This document shows, piece after piece, positions 14,927 to 23,845 of a DNA stretch of 41,073 nt (its first letter is position 1; each line of letters opens with the position of its first letter). Where the stretch lies: NCBI GenBank assembly GCA_947487165.1, contig CANKWX010000033.1:1-41073 (forward strand), read 5' to 3'. A program made the position numbers and the translations under genes. The stretch is from Burkholderiales bacterium. Lineage in GTDB: Bacteria; Pseudomonadota; Gammaproteobacteria; Burkholderiales; Burkholderiaceae_E. The notes under the pieces were generated by a model. It did no database searches. It had not been told where the DNA came from and worked only from the letters and a program-made list of their open reading frames with translations.

Positions 14927-16237
14927 TCAGGCGCCTTTCTGTGCGGCACGAAGGCCGCGCTTGAGATCGTCGATCAGATCGTCAACGTCTTCCAGTCCGA
15001 TCGACAGACGCAGCGTCGCCTCACCGATGCCGGCGTTGGCCAGCGCGGCCGAGTCCATCCGGAAATGCGTCGTCGAGGCCGGATGGATGACCAGCGATTT
15101 GGCGTCGCCGACATTGGCCAGGTGCGAGAACAGTTCGAGGCTTTCGACGAAGCGCCGGCCAGCGGCGCGATCACCCTTGAGATCGAAGCTGAAGACCGCG
15201 CCGCAGCCGCGTGGCAACAAGCATCGTGCGAGCGCCTGGTCGGGATGCGAGTCGAGTTCGGGCCAGCCGACATGCGCCACCATCGGATGTGCATTCAGGA
15301 ATTCGACGACCTTTCGGGCATTGTCAACATGTCGCGCCATGCGCAGCGGCAGCGTCTCGATCCCCTGCAGGATCTGGAAAGCGTTCATCGGCGACAGGCT
15401 CGCGCCGAAATCGCGCAGGCCTTCACGGCGCGCGCGCAGCAAAAAGGGCGCAACCGTCGATTCTTCGGCAAACACCATGCCGTGAAACCCTGCATAGGGC
15501 TCGGTCAGTTCGGGAAAGCGGTTCGAAGCGACCCAGTCGAATTGACCCGAATCGACGAGCACGCCACCAATCACCGTGCCGTGCCCGCACAAGAACTTGG
15601 TTGCAGAGTGATAGACAAGATCGGCGCCGTGCTCGAAAGGTCGCATCAGCCAGGGGGTGGTGAAGGTCGAGTCGACCAGCAGCGGCACCCGATGGCCATG
15701 GGCAACTTCGGCAACACGCGGAATGTCGAGCACGTCCAGCCCCGGATTGCCGAGGGTTTCACCGAAGAGCAGACGGGTATTGGGACGCAGCGCGGCGCGC
15801 CAGGCGTCGATATCGCGAGGGGCCACGAAGGTGGTTTCGATACCGAAGCGGGCCAGCGTGTAGTGCAGCAGGTTGTGCGAGCCGCCGTAGAGGGCACTCG
15901 AGGCGACGATGTGCGAACCGGCGCCCGCCAGGGTTGCCACGGCCAGATGCAGTGCGGCCTGGCCACTCGCGGTGGCAATCGCGCCAACCCCCTGCTCAAG
16001 TGCGGCCATTCTTTCTTCAAGAACCGCCACGGTCGGATTGCTGATGCGTGAATAGACATGACCCGAACGCTCCATGTTGAAGAGCGCCGCGGCATGGTCG
16101 GAATCAGGAAAGACAAAGGCTGCGCTCAGGTGGATCGGCGTCGCCCGTGCTCCGGTCGCCGGATCGGGCACGGCACCGGCATGAATCGCCTGGGTGGCCA
16201 TGCCTTGGGGATCGCGCTGGGTCATGAGAAATCGCAT
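14927..16237 (-). CDS. metY: O-acetylhomoserine (or O-succinylhomoserine) sulfhydrylase, PLP-dependent
   Basis: Cys/Met-metabolism PLP enzyme making homocysteine from an activated homoserine and sulfide. The 436-aa length fits MetY better than the shorter MetZ/MetB. Motifs: IHAGAVPDPATGARATPIHLSAAFVF at the N-terminus, YSRISNPTV (62-70), SGQAALHLA, and YGGSHNLLHYTL. LLVDSTFTTPWLMRP is followed by the PLP lysine K214 in HSATKFLCGHG. The acetyl/succinyl choice cannot be read securely. ATG 16237 is used; the ATG at 16225 in the same frame is an alternative, and neither has a clear ribosome site. The neighbouring hydrolase downstream shows no obvious link to methionine metabolism. Confidence 0.88.
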   Translation of the reverse strand: MRFLMTQRDPQGMATQAIHAGAVPDPATGARATPIHLSAAFVFPDSDHAAALFNMERSGHVYSRISNPTVAVLEERMAALEQGVGAIATASGQAALHLAVATLAGAGSHIVASSALYGGSHNLLHYTLARFGIETTFVAPRDIDAWRAALRPNTRLLFGETLGNPGLDVLDIPRVAEVAHGHRVPLLVDSTFTTPWLMRPFEHGADLVYHSATKFLCGHGTVIGGVLVDSGQFDWVASNRFPELTEPYAGFHGMVFAEESTVAPFLLRARREGLRDFGASLSPMNAFQILQGIETLPLRMARHVDNARKVVEFLNAHPMVAHVGWPELDSHPDQALARCLLPRGCGAVFSFDLKGDRAAGRRFVESLELFSHLANVGDAKSLVIHPASTTHFRMDSAALANAGIGEATLRLSIGLEDVDDLIDDLKRGLRAAQKGA

Positions 16238-16500
16238 TAAAACCGCAGGGTCGAGATGCCCCGCCGGTGCTGCTTGATCCTAGCATGCAGCCCTGTGCGG
16301 CTTGAGTGGGCGCCAGGCGGCATCGTCGATAGCGTCATCCCCGCGCGTCGCGCCGCCGACGAATACCTGCCCACCGTTGGTCCGGCCTCAGGGCATCAGC
16401 GTCGCGGCTGCCCGACAGACGACTATCGGACAAGGCAATGTCAAGTCAGAATCTCATGATTGGCGACTGATATCCCCGGCCCGAGGCGTCTGACAACACC

Positions 16501-17391
16501 ATGAATCCCAAGCCTCGCTTTACCTTGGCCGTGACCGGGCTCGACCCGAACCAGCTTCGGATGATCGAGATCGTCTTTCGCCACAGTCTGCACAATCCCT
16601 ATGCCTACCGCCTGGCTGTCTCCGAGCACGGTCCGGCCATGCCGTTGCCGCCTGCCGGGGTAAGCGGTGCAGCGATTGATTCGCGCGGTATCGAAGCCGC
16701 AGACATTCTGCTTGCCGGGCGCTGCCAACACGCCGAGGCTGACTTGTCGGCCTGGTTGACCGCATTGCGCCGGGGTATCCCCGTGGTCGCCGCGCTCGGT
16801 ATCGATCAGATCGGCTCTGGCCGATACCGGATCGACCTGAGTTGTCTGGCGCGCGATCTGGTCAGAACCCTCAACGAAGTCGTCGAGGCCGAGGGCTTGC
16901 ACCATCAGAATGACAGCGGTGAATGTCTGCACCGCGTTGTCGCGCCATGCGATGCGGCCGATGCTCCGACCCAGTGTCCGCGCGTGCTGGTGATTGACGC
17001 CGATGCCGATTTTCAGCGCGAAGTCTCGCTCAGCTTCGCCGGGATGGGCATGCATGTCGAAGCAGTGTCGAGCGGGGCTCAGGCGCTCGAACGGCTGGTC
17101 CGCGGTCGGGTCGATCTCGCCACGATCGATATCGGGCTGCCCGATACCGATGGCCTGACGCTCGCGCGGAAGATTCGCAGTCAGCCGCAATGGCGAGGCT
17201 TGCCGATCCTCGCGCTCACCGACCGCGTGTCCACGCTCGACGTCATCCGGGGTGCTGCTGCCGGCTGCAGCGCCTACCTGGCCAAGCCGCTCGAGCTGCG
17301 TGACCTGCGAACTGCGGTCGTCCGTGAGCTTGAACGGACCCTGCCACGCGCGTCCTTGCCACCGCAGTTGCGCACGATCCAGACCCACTGA
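16501..17391 (+). CDS. Orphan response regulator with unusual N-terminal domain and C-terminal receiver
   Basis: The product is 296 aa. Residues 161-280 are a receiver domain: acidic cluster D166/D168/D170 in VLVIDADADF, phospho-acceptor D210 in TIDIGLPDTDG, T240 and K262 in AKPL. Residues 1-140 have no motif I know. The alternation of helices and strands (TLAVTGLD, ILLAGR, GIPVVAALG) suggests a degenerate receiver-like or alpha/beta fold without the acidic pocket. There is no DNA-binding or enzymatic output domain, and no histidine kinase is adjacent. It may act by protein contact, like CheY or PilG-type regulators. The upstream 263 bases hold no recognisable gene, and no clear ribosome site precedes the ATG. 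Confidence 0.75.
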   Translation: MNPKPRFTLAVTGLDPNQLRMIEIVFRHSLHNPYAYRLAVSEHGPAMPLPPAGVSGAAIDSRGIEAADILLAGRCQHAEADLSAWLTALRRGIPVVAALGIDQIGSGRYRIDLSCLARDLVRTLNEVVEAEGLHHQNDSGECLHRVVAPCDAADAPTQCPRVLVIDADADFQREVSLSFAGMGMHVEAVSSGAQALERLVRGRVDLATIDIGLPDTDGLTLARKIRSQPQWRGLPILALTDRVSTLDVIRGAAAGCSAYLAKPLELRDLRTAVVRELERTLPRASLPPQLRTIQTH

Positions 17392-17464
17392 CGGCCTGTT
17401 TTCGGCTTGCCAGCATTCGGGCGACTCGTTAGCATCAGGCTGACCGTCGTGCGAGGAGACTGCT

Positions 17465-17929
17465 ATGCAGGTCAGCGAAATCCTGAAAATCAAGGGCAAA
17501 ACGCTCTTTACCGTTACGCCTGACGAAATGCTGTCCGACGCGGTCATCGTGATGTCCGAGCACGACATCGGCTCTCTGGTTGTCATGGAGCGCGGGCGCC
17601 TTGCCGGCATGCTTACCTTTCGCGAGGTGATCCGGGTGCTGGCGCGCCGCCAGCAGGAGCATCGTCATGGCCCGACTCCGCCAGTCGCCGAGATCGTCGT
17701 GCGAGAGGTCATGAATCCCTCGCCGGCAATTGCCTCGCCCGAGATGGAGGTCAATGAGTTGCGCTGGCTGATGCTCGAGCATCATCAGCGATATCTGCCG
17801 GTAATGGATGGCGCTGTGCTGATGGGGGTGGTCTCCTTTCACGACGTCGCCAAGGCAGTGCTCGAAGAGCAGGGCTTCGAGAACCGGATGCTCAAGGCCT
17901 ATATCCGCGACTGGCCTACCGACGCCTGA
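17465..17929 (+). CDS. CBS-domain pair protein
   Basis: A 154-aa protein made of two CBS motifs. The first spans about 8-65 (FTVTPDEMLSDAVIVMSEHDIGSLVVMERGRLAGMLTFREVIRVLA) and the second about 78-140 (REVMNPSPAIASPEMEVNELRWLMLEHHQRYLPVMDGAVLMGVVSFHDVAKAVL). Such stand-alone Bateman modules bind adenosyl ligands and sense energy state; the target here is unknown. GAGGAG at 17454-17459 gives a strong ribosome site for ATG 17465. The gene is 73 bases after the response regulator, so co-transcription is possible. It converges on the CoA-transferase gene. Confidence 0.92.
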   Translation: MQVSEILKIKGKTLFTVTPDEMLSDAVIVMSEHDIGSLVVMERGRLAGMLTFREVIRVLARRQQEHRHGPTPPVAEIVVREVMNPSPAIASPEMEVNELRWLMLEHHQRYLPVMDGAVLMGVVSFHDVAKAVLEEQGFENRMLKAYIRDWPTDA

Positions 17930-17969
17930 GCCGAGTTCCGGGTCCATCCCCGGTCAAGGGTGTCTCGGC
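17930..17969. terminator. Possible stem-loop between convergent genes
   Basis: GCCGAG (17930-17935) pairs with CTCGGC (17964-17969). Inside, CCGGG (17938-17942) pairs with CCCGG (17949-17953). It lies exactly between the CBS gene and the convergent CoA-transferase gene. There is no T run on either side, so it is a weak terminator candidate. Confidence 0.4.
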
Positions 17970-17976
17970 GTATCGC

Positions 17977-19173
17977 TTAATTGCCGGTTTTGGTCCCGGT
18001 TTTGGCCGGCACGCGCACAGGCGGCACGCCGACCTCGTCATTGTGTTCACCCAGCAGCGGAGCGCGATGGCGCATCGGCGGGCGCACGCCGTCGATGGAG
18101 ATTGGCAGGCCGACAACCCGCAGGTCGATGTCGGGAAGCTGCTGAAAAATGCCGATTGCCTCGGTTTGTGGCTGCTCGCTGACCTGCGCGAGATCATTGA
18201 TCGGCGCGCAGGGCACCCCGATTGCCTCAAGCCGGTCGATCCATTCGCCCGTGGGGGCAAGCCGCATGATCCGAGCCACCAGTCCGACCAGCTCTTCGCG
18301 GTTCTCCACCCGCTTTGCATTGCTCGCATAGCGCGGATCACTCGCCCATTGCGGATGGCCCAGCTCCCTGGCGAGCTTGGCAAACAGGCGGTCATTGGCG
18401 GCAGCCACGACCACTTCACCGTCGCTGGTATCGAAGGCCTGGAAAATCACCAGTCGGGAGCTGCCGCTGCGATGACGTTCGGGCTGTACGCCGGTGACCT
18501 GAAAGCTCGCAAGATTCACGTTCAGCCATGCCAGAGCGGTCTCGAACAGCGAGGTGTCGACGACGCCGCCTTCACCGGTCTTTTCTCGCCGCAGCAGGGC
18601 CGCGATGCAGCCAAGTGCTGTCCAAAGCCCGGTTCCAAGGTCCAGTATCGACAGGCCGACTCGCGATCCTTGCCCTTCGGGCCCGCCATTGACGCTGAAG
18701 ATTCCCGAAAACGCCTGCATCATCGGTTCGTAGCCCGGATGCAGATGCATGGGTCCCTTGTGTCCGTAGGCCCACAGCGAGCAATAGACCAGACGTGGAT
18801 TGAGTGTCCGCAGCGTTGCGGCATCAAGGCCGAGCGCATCCATCGTGCCCGGACGCAGGTTTTGTACGAGCACATCGGCGCTGGCAAGATGCCCCTTGAG
18901 CCAGGCGACGCCCTCGGGATCCTTCAGATCGAGCGTGATGCCGCGCTTGTTCCGGTTGATGGTCTGGAACAAGGTCGACGTGCCGTTCAGGAAGGGCGGC
19001 CCCCAACCGCGCGCATCATCTCCGCCCTCGGGTCGCTCGATCTTGATGACGTCCGCGCCAAGGGTTGCAAGAATCTCGCCGGCGTAGGGGCCAGCGAGGT
19101 TTTGGGCGATTTCCACCACCTTGATGCCGGCAAGCGGCAAGCCAGTCGCGACACCTTGTTTTACTGAAATCAT
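17977..19173 (-). CDS. CaiB/BaiF-family (class III) CoA-transferase
   Basis: The product is 398 aa. It has the family opening LPLAGIKVVEIAQNLAGPYAGEILATLGADVIKIERPEGGDDARGWGPPF. NRNKRGITLDLKDPEG follows, then LVQNLRPGTMDALGLD, and the catalytic aspartate region SILDLGTGLW with D178. It transfers CoA between acyl-CoA donors and carboxylic acids through a mixed-anhydride mechanism. Relatives act on formyl-, succinyl-, carnitine- or benzylsuccinate-type substrates, and the specific acid cannot be assigned here. AGGAG lies just upstream of the ATG on the minus strand. It is alone on its strand, with no acyl-CoA dehydrogenase or hydratase nearby. Confidence 0.92.
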   Translation of the reverse strand: MISVKQGVATGLPLAGIKVVEIAQNLAGPYAGEILATLGADVIKIERPEGGDDARGWGPPFLNGTSTLFQTINRNKRGITLDLKDPEGVAWLKGHLASADVLVQNLRPGTMDALGLDAATLRTLNPRLVYCSLWAYGHKGPMHLHPGYEPMMQAFSGIFSVNGGPEGQGSRVGLSILDLGTGLWTALGCIAALLRREKTGEGGVVDTSLFETALAWLNVNLASFQVTGVQPERHRSGSSRLVIFQAFDTSDGEVVVAAANDRLFAKLARELGHPQWASDPRYASNAKRVENREELVGLVARIMRLAPTGEWIDRLEAIGVPCAPINDLAQVSEQPQTEAIGIFQQLPDIDLRVVGLPISIDGVRPPMRHRAPLLGEHNDEVGVPPVRVPAKTGTKTGN

Positions 19174-19401
19174 GCTTTGTCTCCTGGTCTATTCAGGTTT
19201 CTTCACCATTGTTTGCCGCGATTTGTGGCGAGGCCAGAGAAAGTTCCGTTTTGAGCCAATCCGGGGCGACGGTGGCCGGTCGGCATTTCGGGCTACCATC
19301 ACACGTCACAACACGATGTCGGCAGGCGGTCCGCTGTTGCCCGCAGCATCGACGCTGTCGCTTCCCGCAATCTGCTCACGCGGCCTCAGTCGCGATCAAT
19401 C

Positions 19402-20151
19402 ATGCGCATTCTGATCAGTAACGACGATGGTTATTTCGCCCCAGGGCTGGCGGCTCTGGCGCGCGAGTTGAAGTCATTGGCACAGGTCACTGTGGTCGCG
19501 CCCGAGCGCGATCGTTCCGGCGCGTCCAACTCGCTGACCCTCGATCGCCCTTTGTCGGTGCGCACTGCGGCCAGCGGCTTTCACTATGTCAACGGCACGC
19601 CAACCGACTGCGTGCATATCGCCATCACCGGGCTGCTCGATCACCGCCCGGATCTGGTCGTGTCGGGCATCAACGACGGGGCCAACATGGGAGACGACAC
19701 CATCTACTCGGGCACGGTCGCCGCTGCGATGGAAGGCTTTTTGCTCGGCGTGCCTGCAATCGCCTTTTCGCTGAGTCACCGGGGTCACGAGCACCTCGAC
19801 AGCGCAGCCAGAGTGGCGCGCGAGGTCGTCCAGCGCTTCATCGACAATCCCTATCCGGCGTCTGGGCCCGTCCTGCTCAACGTCAATATTCCCAACCGGA
19901 CTTATGATCAGATCGGGCCTTGGGTCTCGACCCGACTTGGCAAGCGTCATCACGCCGAAGAGGTCATCAAGGCACGCAATCCGCGCGGAGACGTGATCTA
20001 CTGGATCGGACCGGCGGGCAGCGCCAAGGATGCAGGGCCGGGGACCGATTTTCATGCCGTGGCAGCCGGCCAGGTGTCGGTCACGCCTTTGCGTATCGAT
20101 CTGACCGCCACATCGCTCGCAGACGCGACCCGCAATTGGCTGGCGTCGTAG
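19402..20151 (+). CDS. surE: 5'/3'-nucleotidase SurE
   Basis: Divalent-metal nucleotidase and stationary-phase survival protein. The 249-aa product carries the metal motif ILISNDDGY (D8, D9), [30 protein letters not shown], and [25 protein letters not shown], all diagnostic of SurE. It hydrolyses nucleoside monophosphates and polyphosphate ends in characterised members. The upstream 228 bases separate it from the divergent CoA-transferase and should hold its promoter; none stands out. The last 16 bases overlap the proposed TTG start of pcm, giving the classic surE-pcm-nlpD order. Confidence 0.96.
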   Translation: MRILISNDDGYFAPGLAALARELKSLAQVTVVAPERDRSGASNSLTLDRPLSVRTAASGFHYVNGTPTDCVHIAITGLLDHRPDLVVSGINDGANMGDDTIYSGTVAAAMEGFLLGVPAIAFSLSHRGHEHLDSAARVAREVVQRFIDNPYPASGPVLLNVNIPNRTYDQIGPWVSTRLGKRHHAEEVIKARNPRGDVIYWIGPAGSAKDAGPGTDFHAVAAGQVSVTPLRIDLTATSLADATRNWLAS

Positions 20152-20828
20152 GCACGCCGCCGGGTGGCGGGCTGACCTCTGACCGGGCGAGAGCCCGGAT
20201 GGTGGAGGCCCTGCGAGCGCAGGGCGTGCGAAGCGATCGTGTGCTGGCCGCGATGGGCATTATCCCTCGCCATGCTTTTATCGAGTCGGGTCTGGCCAGT
20301 CGGGCCTACGAAGACATTGCTTTGCCGATCGGGCAGGGCCAAACCATCTCCAAGCCAACCACCGTGGCCCGCATGATCGAACTGCTGGCCCGGGACCGGT
20401 CGACCGCTGAACTCAGATCGGCCAAGGTGCTGGAAGTGGGTACAGGATGCGGTTATCAGGCGGCAGTCCTGGCTCATGTGTTTGGCGAGGTGGTCTCGAT
20501 CGAACGCCTGCGATGGCTGCATGAAGCCGCGCGGACCCACATTCGGCCATTGCGCCTGCCAAATCTGCGTCTGGTCTTTGGCGATGGTTGGCAGGGTGTC
20601 GAGGCTGCTGCGCCCTACGATTCGATCATTCTCGCGGCAGCCGGAGACGCCATCCCCGAGCCGCTGCTGCTGCAAATGGCCATCGGCGGCAGGCTGGTTG
20701 CGCCGGTGCAGACCGGCATTGCCGGGGCTCAGGCGCTGCATCAGGTCGACCGCAACGGTCGCGACGATTGGGTCCTGACGGTGCTCGACGCGGTACGATT
20801 CGTGCCTTTGCGACGCGGCACTCACTGA
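20136..20828 (+). CDS. pcm: Protein-L-isoaspartate O-methyltransferase
   Basis: SAM-dependent repair enzyme that methylates isoaspartyl residues in damaged proteins. Motifs: [62 protein letters not shown] motif [17 protein letters not shown], then [14 protein letters not shown] and the C-terminal APVQTG. The TTG at 20136 gives 230 aa and keeps the conserved SDRARARM segment. The first ATG (20199) would lose it but is still possible. The frame is open to 19920 inside surE. It sits between surE and the nlpD-like gene, as in many proteobacteria. Confidence 0.93.
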   Translation: MAGVVGTPPGGGLTSDRARARMVEALRAQGVRSDRVLAAMGIIPRHAFIESGLASRAYEDIALPIGQGQTISKPTTVARMIELLARDRSTAELRSAKVLEVGTGCGYQAAVLAHVFGEVVSIERLRWLHEAARTHIRPLRLPNLRLVFGDGWQGVEAAAPYDSIILAAAGDAIPEPLLLQMAIGGRLVAPVQTGIAGAQALHQVDRNGRDDWVLTVLDAVRFVPLRRGTH

Positions 20829-20875
20829 AGCCCCGATCGCCTCCTAGCCCTGAAGCCTATTTGCGCCAAGATGCC

Positions 20876-21679
20876 ATGCTGCTTTTGCCACGCCTCGGAT
20901 TCCAAGTTCGTCATTGTCTGGCCGGTGCCCTGATCGTCGCCATGATCGGGCTGATCGCCGGTTGCGCGAGTGGCCCGCCGGCACCGATCGTCTCGCGCAC
21001 GTCGCCGGGTTCACCAAGCGGCACGGCGCAGACGTCTGCCAGTGGCGCTGCGGCCCGGCCTGCGACGCCGGCTGCGCCCAGCCCGACTGCGCCCAGCCCG
21101 GCTGCGCCGCGCACGACCCCGGATGCCGCGGGTGTGCAGTCGGCACCGGTTCGCAGCGGTTCGATCGATGCCAAGGCCATCGAGTCGCGCCCTCTCGGAT
21201 CGACGCCGGCGGCGCCACCGACGCAAGCGGCGCCGGCCGCGCCGGCAACGGTTGCACCAGCCGCAGGTGCGGGCGGGGCTGCGGCCACGCCCCCTGTCGA
21301 GGCCAGCAAATCCGACATCGAATGGAGTTGGCCCAGCGCCGGTCGCGTGGTGCAGAGCTTCAACGATTCGAACAGCAAAGGCATGTCGTTTGCCACCGGC
21401 ACAGGCGATTCGGTGCTGGCTGCCGCAGACGGCCGGGTGATCTTCAGTGGCGTCGGGCCGCGCGGCTACGGCAATCTGGTGATCGTCAAACATACGAACG
21501 ATCTGCTGTCGGTCTACGCGCACAATCGATCGCTGATGGTCAAGGAAGGCACGACCGTCAAGCGCGGGCAGAAGATCGCCGAGGCGGGCGACTCCTCCGC
21601 TGGCACGCAACGTTTGCACTTCGAAATTCGACAGCAGGGCAAGCCGGTCGACCCGGCGAAATACCTGCCCAAGCGCTGA
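20876..21679 (+). CDS. nlpD: NlpD-like LytM (M23) lipoprotein without LysM, degenerate catalytic site
   Basis: Envelope lipoprotein expected to activate a cell-division amidase. The 267-aa product has an N-terminal signal with lipobox LIAGC (C30). A long Ala/Pro/Thr/Ser-rich linker covers about 34-140. The LytM domain is SDIEWSWPSAGRVVQSF, then GDSVLAAADGRVIFSG, YGNLVIVKHTNDLLSVYAHN and LHFEIRQQGKPVDPAKYLP. The zinc ligands of active M23 peptidases near the domain start are replaced (KGMSFATG). This is also true of NlpD and EnvC, which regulate amidases instead of cutting. Unlike typical NlpD, no LysM repeat is seen. The in-frame ATG at 20876 is the start; the ATG at 20871 is out of frame. 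Confidence 0.85.
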   Translation: MLLLPRLGFQVRHCLAGALIVAMIGLIAGCASGPPAPIVSRTSPGSPSGTAQTSASGAAARPATPAAPSPTAPSPAAPRTTPDAAGVQSAPVRSGSIDAKAIESRPLGSTPAAPPTQAAPAAPATVAPAAGAGGAAATPPVEASKSDIEWSWPSAGRVVQSFNDSNSKGMSFATGTGDSVLAAADGRVIFSGVGPRGYGNLVIVKHTNDLLSVYAHNRSLMVKEGTTVKRGQKIAEAGDSSAGTQRLHFEIRQQGKPVDPAKYLPKR

Positions 21680-21691
21680 GCGGTCTTCGGG

Positions 21692-22465
21692 ATGGCCGCC
21701 ACACTGGTATTCGACATCGAGACCATTCCGGATGTCGCCGGACTGCGGCTGGCCTGGGGTCTTGAGGGCGACGATGACGCGGTCGCCCAGGCAGCCTTCG
21801 AGCGACGGCGCGAACAGACCAATGGCAGCGATTTTCTGCCGCTTCATCTGCATCAGATCATCGTCATTTCAATGCTGATGCGCGACGCCGACGGTCTGCG
21901 CGTGAAGTCACTGCATGGCGGGCCGGGCGAAGAAGGCAGGCTGATCCAGGCGTTTTTCAGGACGATCGAAAAGTATTCGCCCAACCTGGTCTCCTGGAAC
22001 GGCAGCGGATTCGATCTGCAGGTGCTCCACTATCGCGGTCTGATTCACAAGGTTCAGGCGCCGCGTTATTGGGATCAGGGCGATGACGACCGCGATTTTC
22101 GCTACAACAACTACATCAGTCGTTATCACTCCCGGCATACCGACCTAATGGATCTGACCGCGCTGTATAACGGCAGAGCGAATGCGCCGCTCGATCAGCT
22201 GGCGCGTCTGTGCGGGTTTCCCGGCAAGCTGGGCATGGATGGCGCCCAGGTCTGGCCGGCCTGGCGCCAGGGTCGACTCGAGGAGATTCGCGACTACTGC
22301 GAAACCGATGTGGCCAATACCTGGCTGCTGTGGTGTCGGTTTCAACTGATGCGAGGCGCGCTCGATCCTGCGCAATACGAGGCCGAAATCGCACATACCC
22401 GCAGCACTCTTGAAGGGCTGGAAGGAAGACATTGGCAAGAGTTCGTAACGCAGTGGCCCCGATAA
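21692..22465 (+). CDS. Predicted 3'-5' exonuclease related to the PolB exonuclease domain
   Basis: A 257-aa DnaQ-like nuclease. Exo I is VFDIETIPD (D8, E10). Exo II appears as [18 protein letters not shown]. Exo III region includes [17 protein letters not shown] and later [13 protein letters not shown], with the final catalytic aspartate. The protein matches the stand-alone PolB-exonuclease-like family (PF10108). Its biological role is not well defined; trimming of DNA or RNA 3' ends is likely. It begins 12 bases after nlpD, and its last 34 bases overlap the proposed start of rlmD. Confidence 0.9.
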   Translation: MAATLVFDIETIPDVAGLRLAWGLEGDDDAVAQAAFERRREQTNGSDFLPLHLHQIIVISMLMRDADGLRVKSLHGGPGEEGRLIQAFFRTIEKYSPNLVSWNGSGFDLQVLHYRGLIHKVQAPRYWDQGDDDRDFRYNNYISRYHSRHTDLMDLTALYNGRANAPLDQLARLCGFPGKLGMDGAQVWPAWRQGRLEEIRDYCETDVANTWLLWCRFQLMRGALDPAQYEAEIAHTRSTLEGLEGRHWQEFVTQWPR

Positions 22466-23781
22466 CCCTGCGCCTCAAGATCGATTCGCTTGATCTCGAT
22501 GCGAATGGGGTTGCGCGAAATGACGGCAAGGTGGTTTTCGTCCGTGGCGCCCTTACCGGCGAAACCGTCACTGCCCGGGTCGTGCGTCGCAAGCCCAGCT
22601 ATGAGGTGGCCGAGGTCGAAACCATCGAGCGCGCCAGCGCACAGCGCGTGCAGCCACGGTGCCCCAACTTCGGTGTCTGTGGCGGCTGTTCGATGCAGCA
22701 TGTCGAGCCGCGCGCCCAGGTCTCGATCAAGCAGCGAGTGCTCGAAGACACCCTGTGGCACATCGGCAAGGTACGGTCCGAAACGATGCTCGCGCCGATT
22801 GTGGGCCCCGCCTACGGTTATCGTTATCGTGCCCGGCTTTCGGTGCGGCATGTGCCCAAAAAGGGTGGCGTTCTGGTCGGGTTTCACGAGCGCGGATCCA
22901 GTTATGTCGCCGACATGCGCGAATGCCACGTCCTGCCGACGGCCGTCTCGGCTCTTCTCGTGCCGCTGCGCGAGCTGGTCGCCAGCCTGTCTCTGCGCGA
23001 TCGCTTGCCGCAGATCGAGGTGGCCCATGGCGAGACCCATATCGAACTCGTACTGCGGGTATTGCAGCCACCAACCGATGCCGACCTTGCGCTCCTGCAC
23101 GAATTTTCAGCGCAACACAGTGTGGCCCTGTGGCTTCAGTCCTCAGGCCCGGATTCGATTGAATACCTGTGCGGCCCGGCTGGTTCGCGCTCAACGCTTC
23201 ACTATGCCCTGCCCGAATTCGGCGTGGTCATGCCGTTTCGACCGACCGATTTCACGCAGGTCAACCATGCCATCAATGCCGCGCTGGTCGGCCGCGCTTT
23301 GCGTCTGCTTGATGCCCAACCCAATGAGCGCGTTGCCGACCTGTTTTGCGGGTTGGGCAACTTCACGCTGCCCTTGGCAACCATGGCGGCCGAGGTCGTC
23401 GGTATCGAGGGCAGCAAGGTTCTTGTCGAGCGAGCCCGCGACAATGCCGTGGCCAATGGCTTGCACCTCAAGGCGAGCTTTCGAGCGGCCAATCTTTTTG
23501 AACTCACCGCCGAGGCCTGGCAGTCGCTGGGGCCCTTTGATCGCCTGCTAATCGATCCGCCGCGCGAAGGGGCGCATGCGCTGGTGCAGGCGCTAATCGC
23601 GCCGGGGTCGATCAGGCCCCGTCGAATCGTTTATGTTTCGTGCAATCCGGCGACGCTGGCTCGCGATGCGGCCATTCTCATTCACGAGGGCGGATTGGTG
23701 CTGCGAACCGCCGGGGTGATCAACATGTTTCCCCACACCTCGCACGTCGAATCGATTGCGGTTTTCGAGCAGTCGGACTGA
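22432..23781 (+). CDS. rlmD: 23S rRNA (uracil-1939 C5)-methyltransferase RlmD
   Basis: TrmA-type RNA m5U methyltransferase. The 449-aa protein starts with a TRAM domain ([19 protein letters not shown] to about residue 65). A [4Fe-4S] cluster site follows: C77, C83, C86 in [10 protein letters not shown] and C165 in RECHV. The SAM-binding domain has [16 protein letters not shown] and [10 protein letters not shown], and the catalytic cysteine is C404 in [11 protein letters not shown]. The start is TTG at 22432 with GGAAGGA just upstream, inside the exonuclease gene. A strong terminator follows immediately. It could be another RumA paralogue, but the cluster and length favour RlmD. Confidence 0.93.
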   Translation: MARVRNAVAPITLRLKIDSLDLDANGVARNDGKVVFVRGALTGETVTARVVRRKPSYEVAEVETIERASAQRVQPRCPNFGVCGGCSMQHVEPRAQVSIKQRVLEDTLWHIGKVRSETMLAPIVGPAYGYRYRARLSVRHVPKKGGVLVGFHERGSSYVADMRECHVLPTAVSALLVPLRELVASLSLRDRLPQIEVAHGETHIELVLRVLQPPTDADLALLHEFSAQHSVALWLQSSGPDSIEYLCGPAGSRSTLHYALPEFGVVMPFRPTDFTQVNHAINAALVGRALRLLDAQPNERVADLFCGLGNFTLPLATMAAEVVGIEGSKVLVERARDNAVANGLHLKASFRAANLFELTAEAWQSLGPFDRLLIDPPREGAHALVQALIAPGSIRPRRIVYVSCNPATLARDAAILIHEGGLVLRTAGVINMFPHTSHVESIAVFEQSD

Positions 23782-23783
23782 CC

Positions 23784-23811
23784 AAAAAAAACCGCCCCGA
23801 AGGGCGGTTTT
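23784..23811. terminator. Bidirectional intrinsic terminator
   Basis: Perfect stem ACCGCCC (23791-23797) / GGGCGGT (23802-23808) with loop CGAA. It is flanked by seven A on the left (23784-23790) and four T on the right. It ends both the plus-strand rlmD transcript and the minus-strand transcript of the Bax-inhibitor gene, which stops at 23846. Confidence 0.92.
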
Positions 23812-23845
23812 GAGGCTGGCCGCAGGGGGCGCAGCAGAAACGCTG

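Noticed and set aside
14171-16051. A 626-codon plus-strand frame opposite metY and the hydrolase
   Set aside because: Very long, but it is an antisense shadow. Both minus-strand genes have complete catalytic motifs.
20871-20873. The ATG five bases before the chosen nlpD start
   Set aside because: It is out of frame with the LytM lipoprotein; the ATG at 20876 is in frame and gives a proper lipoprotein signal.
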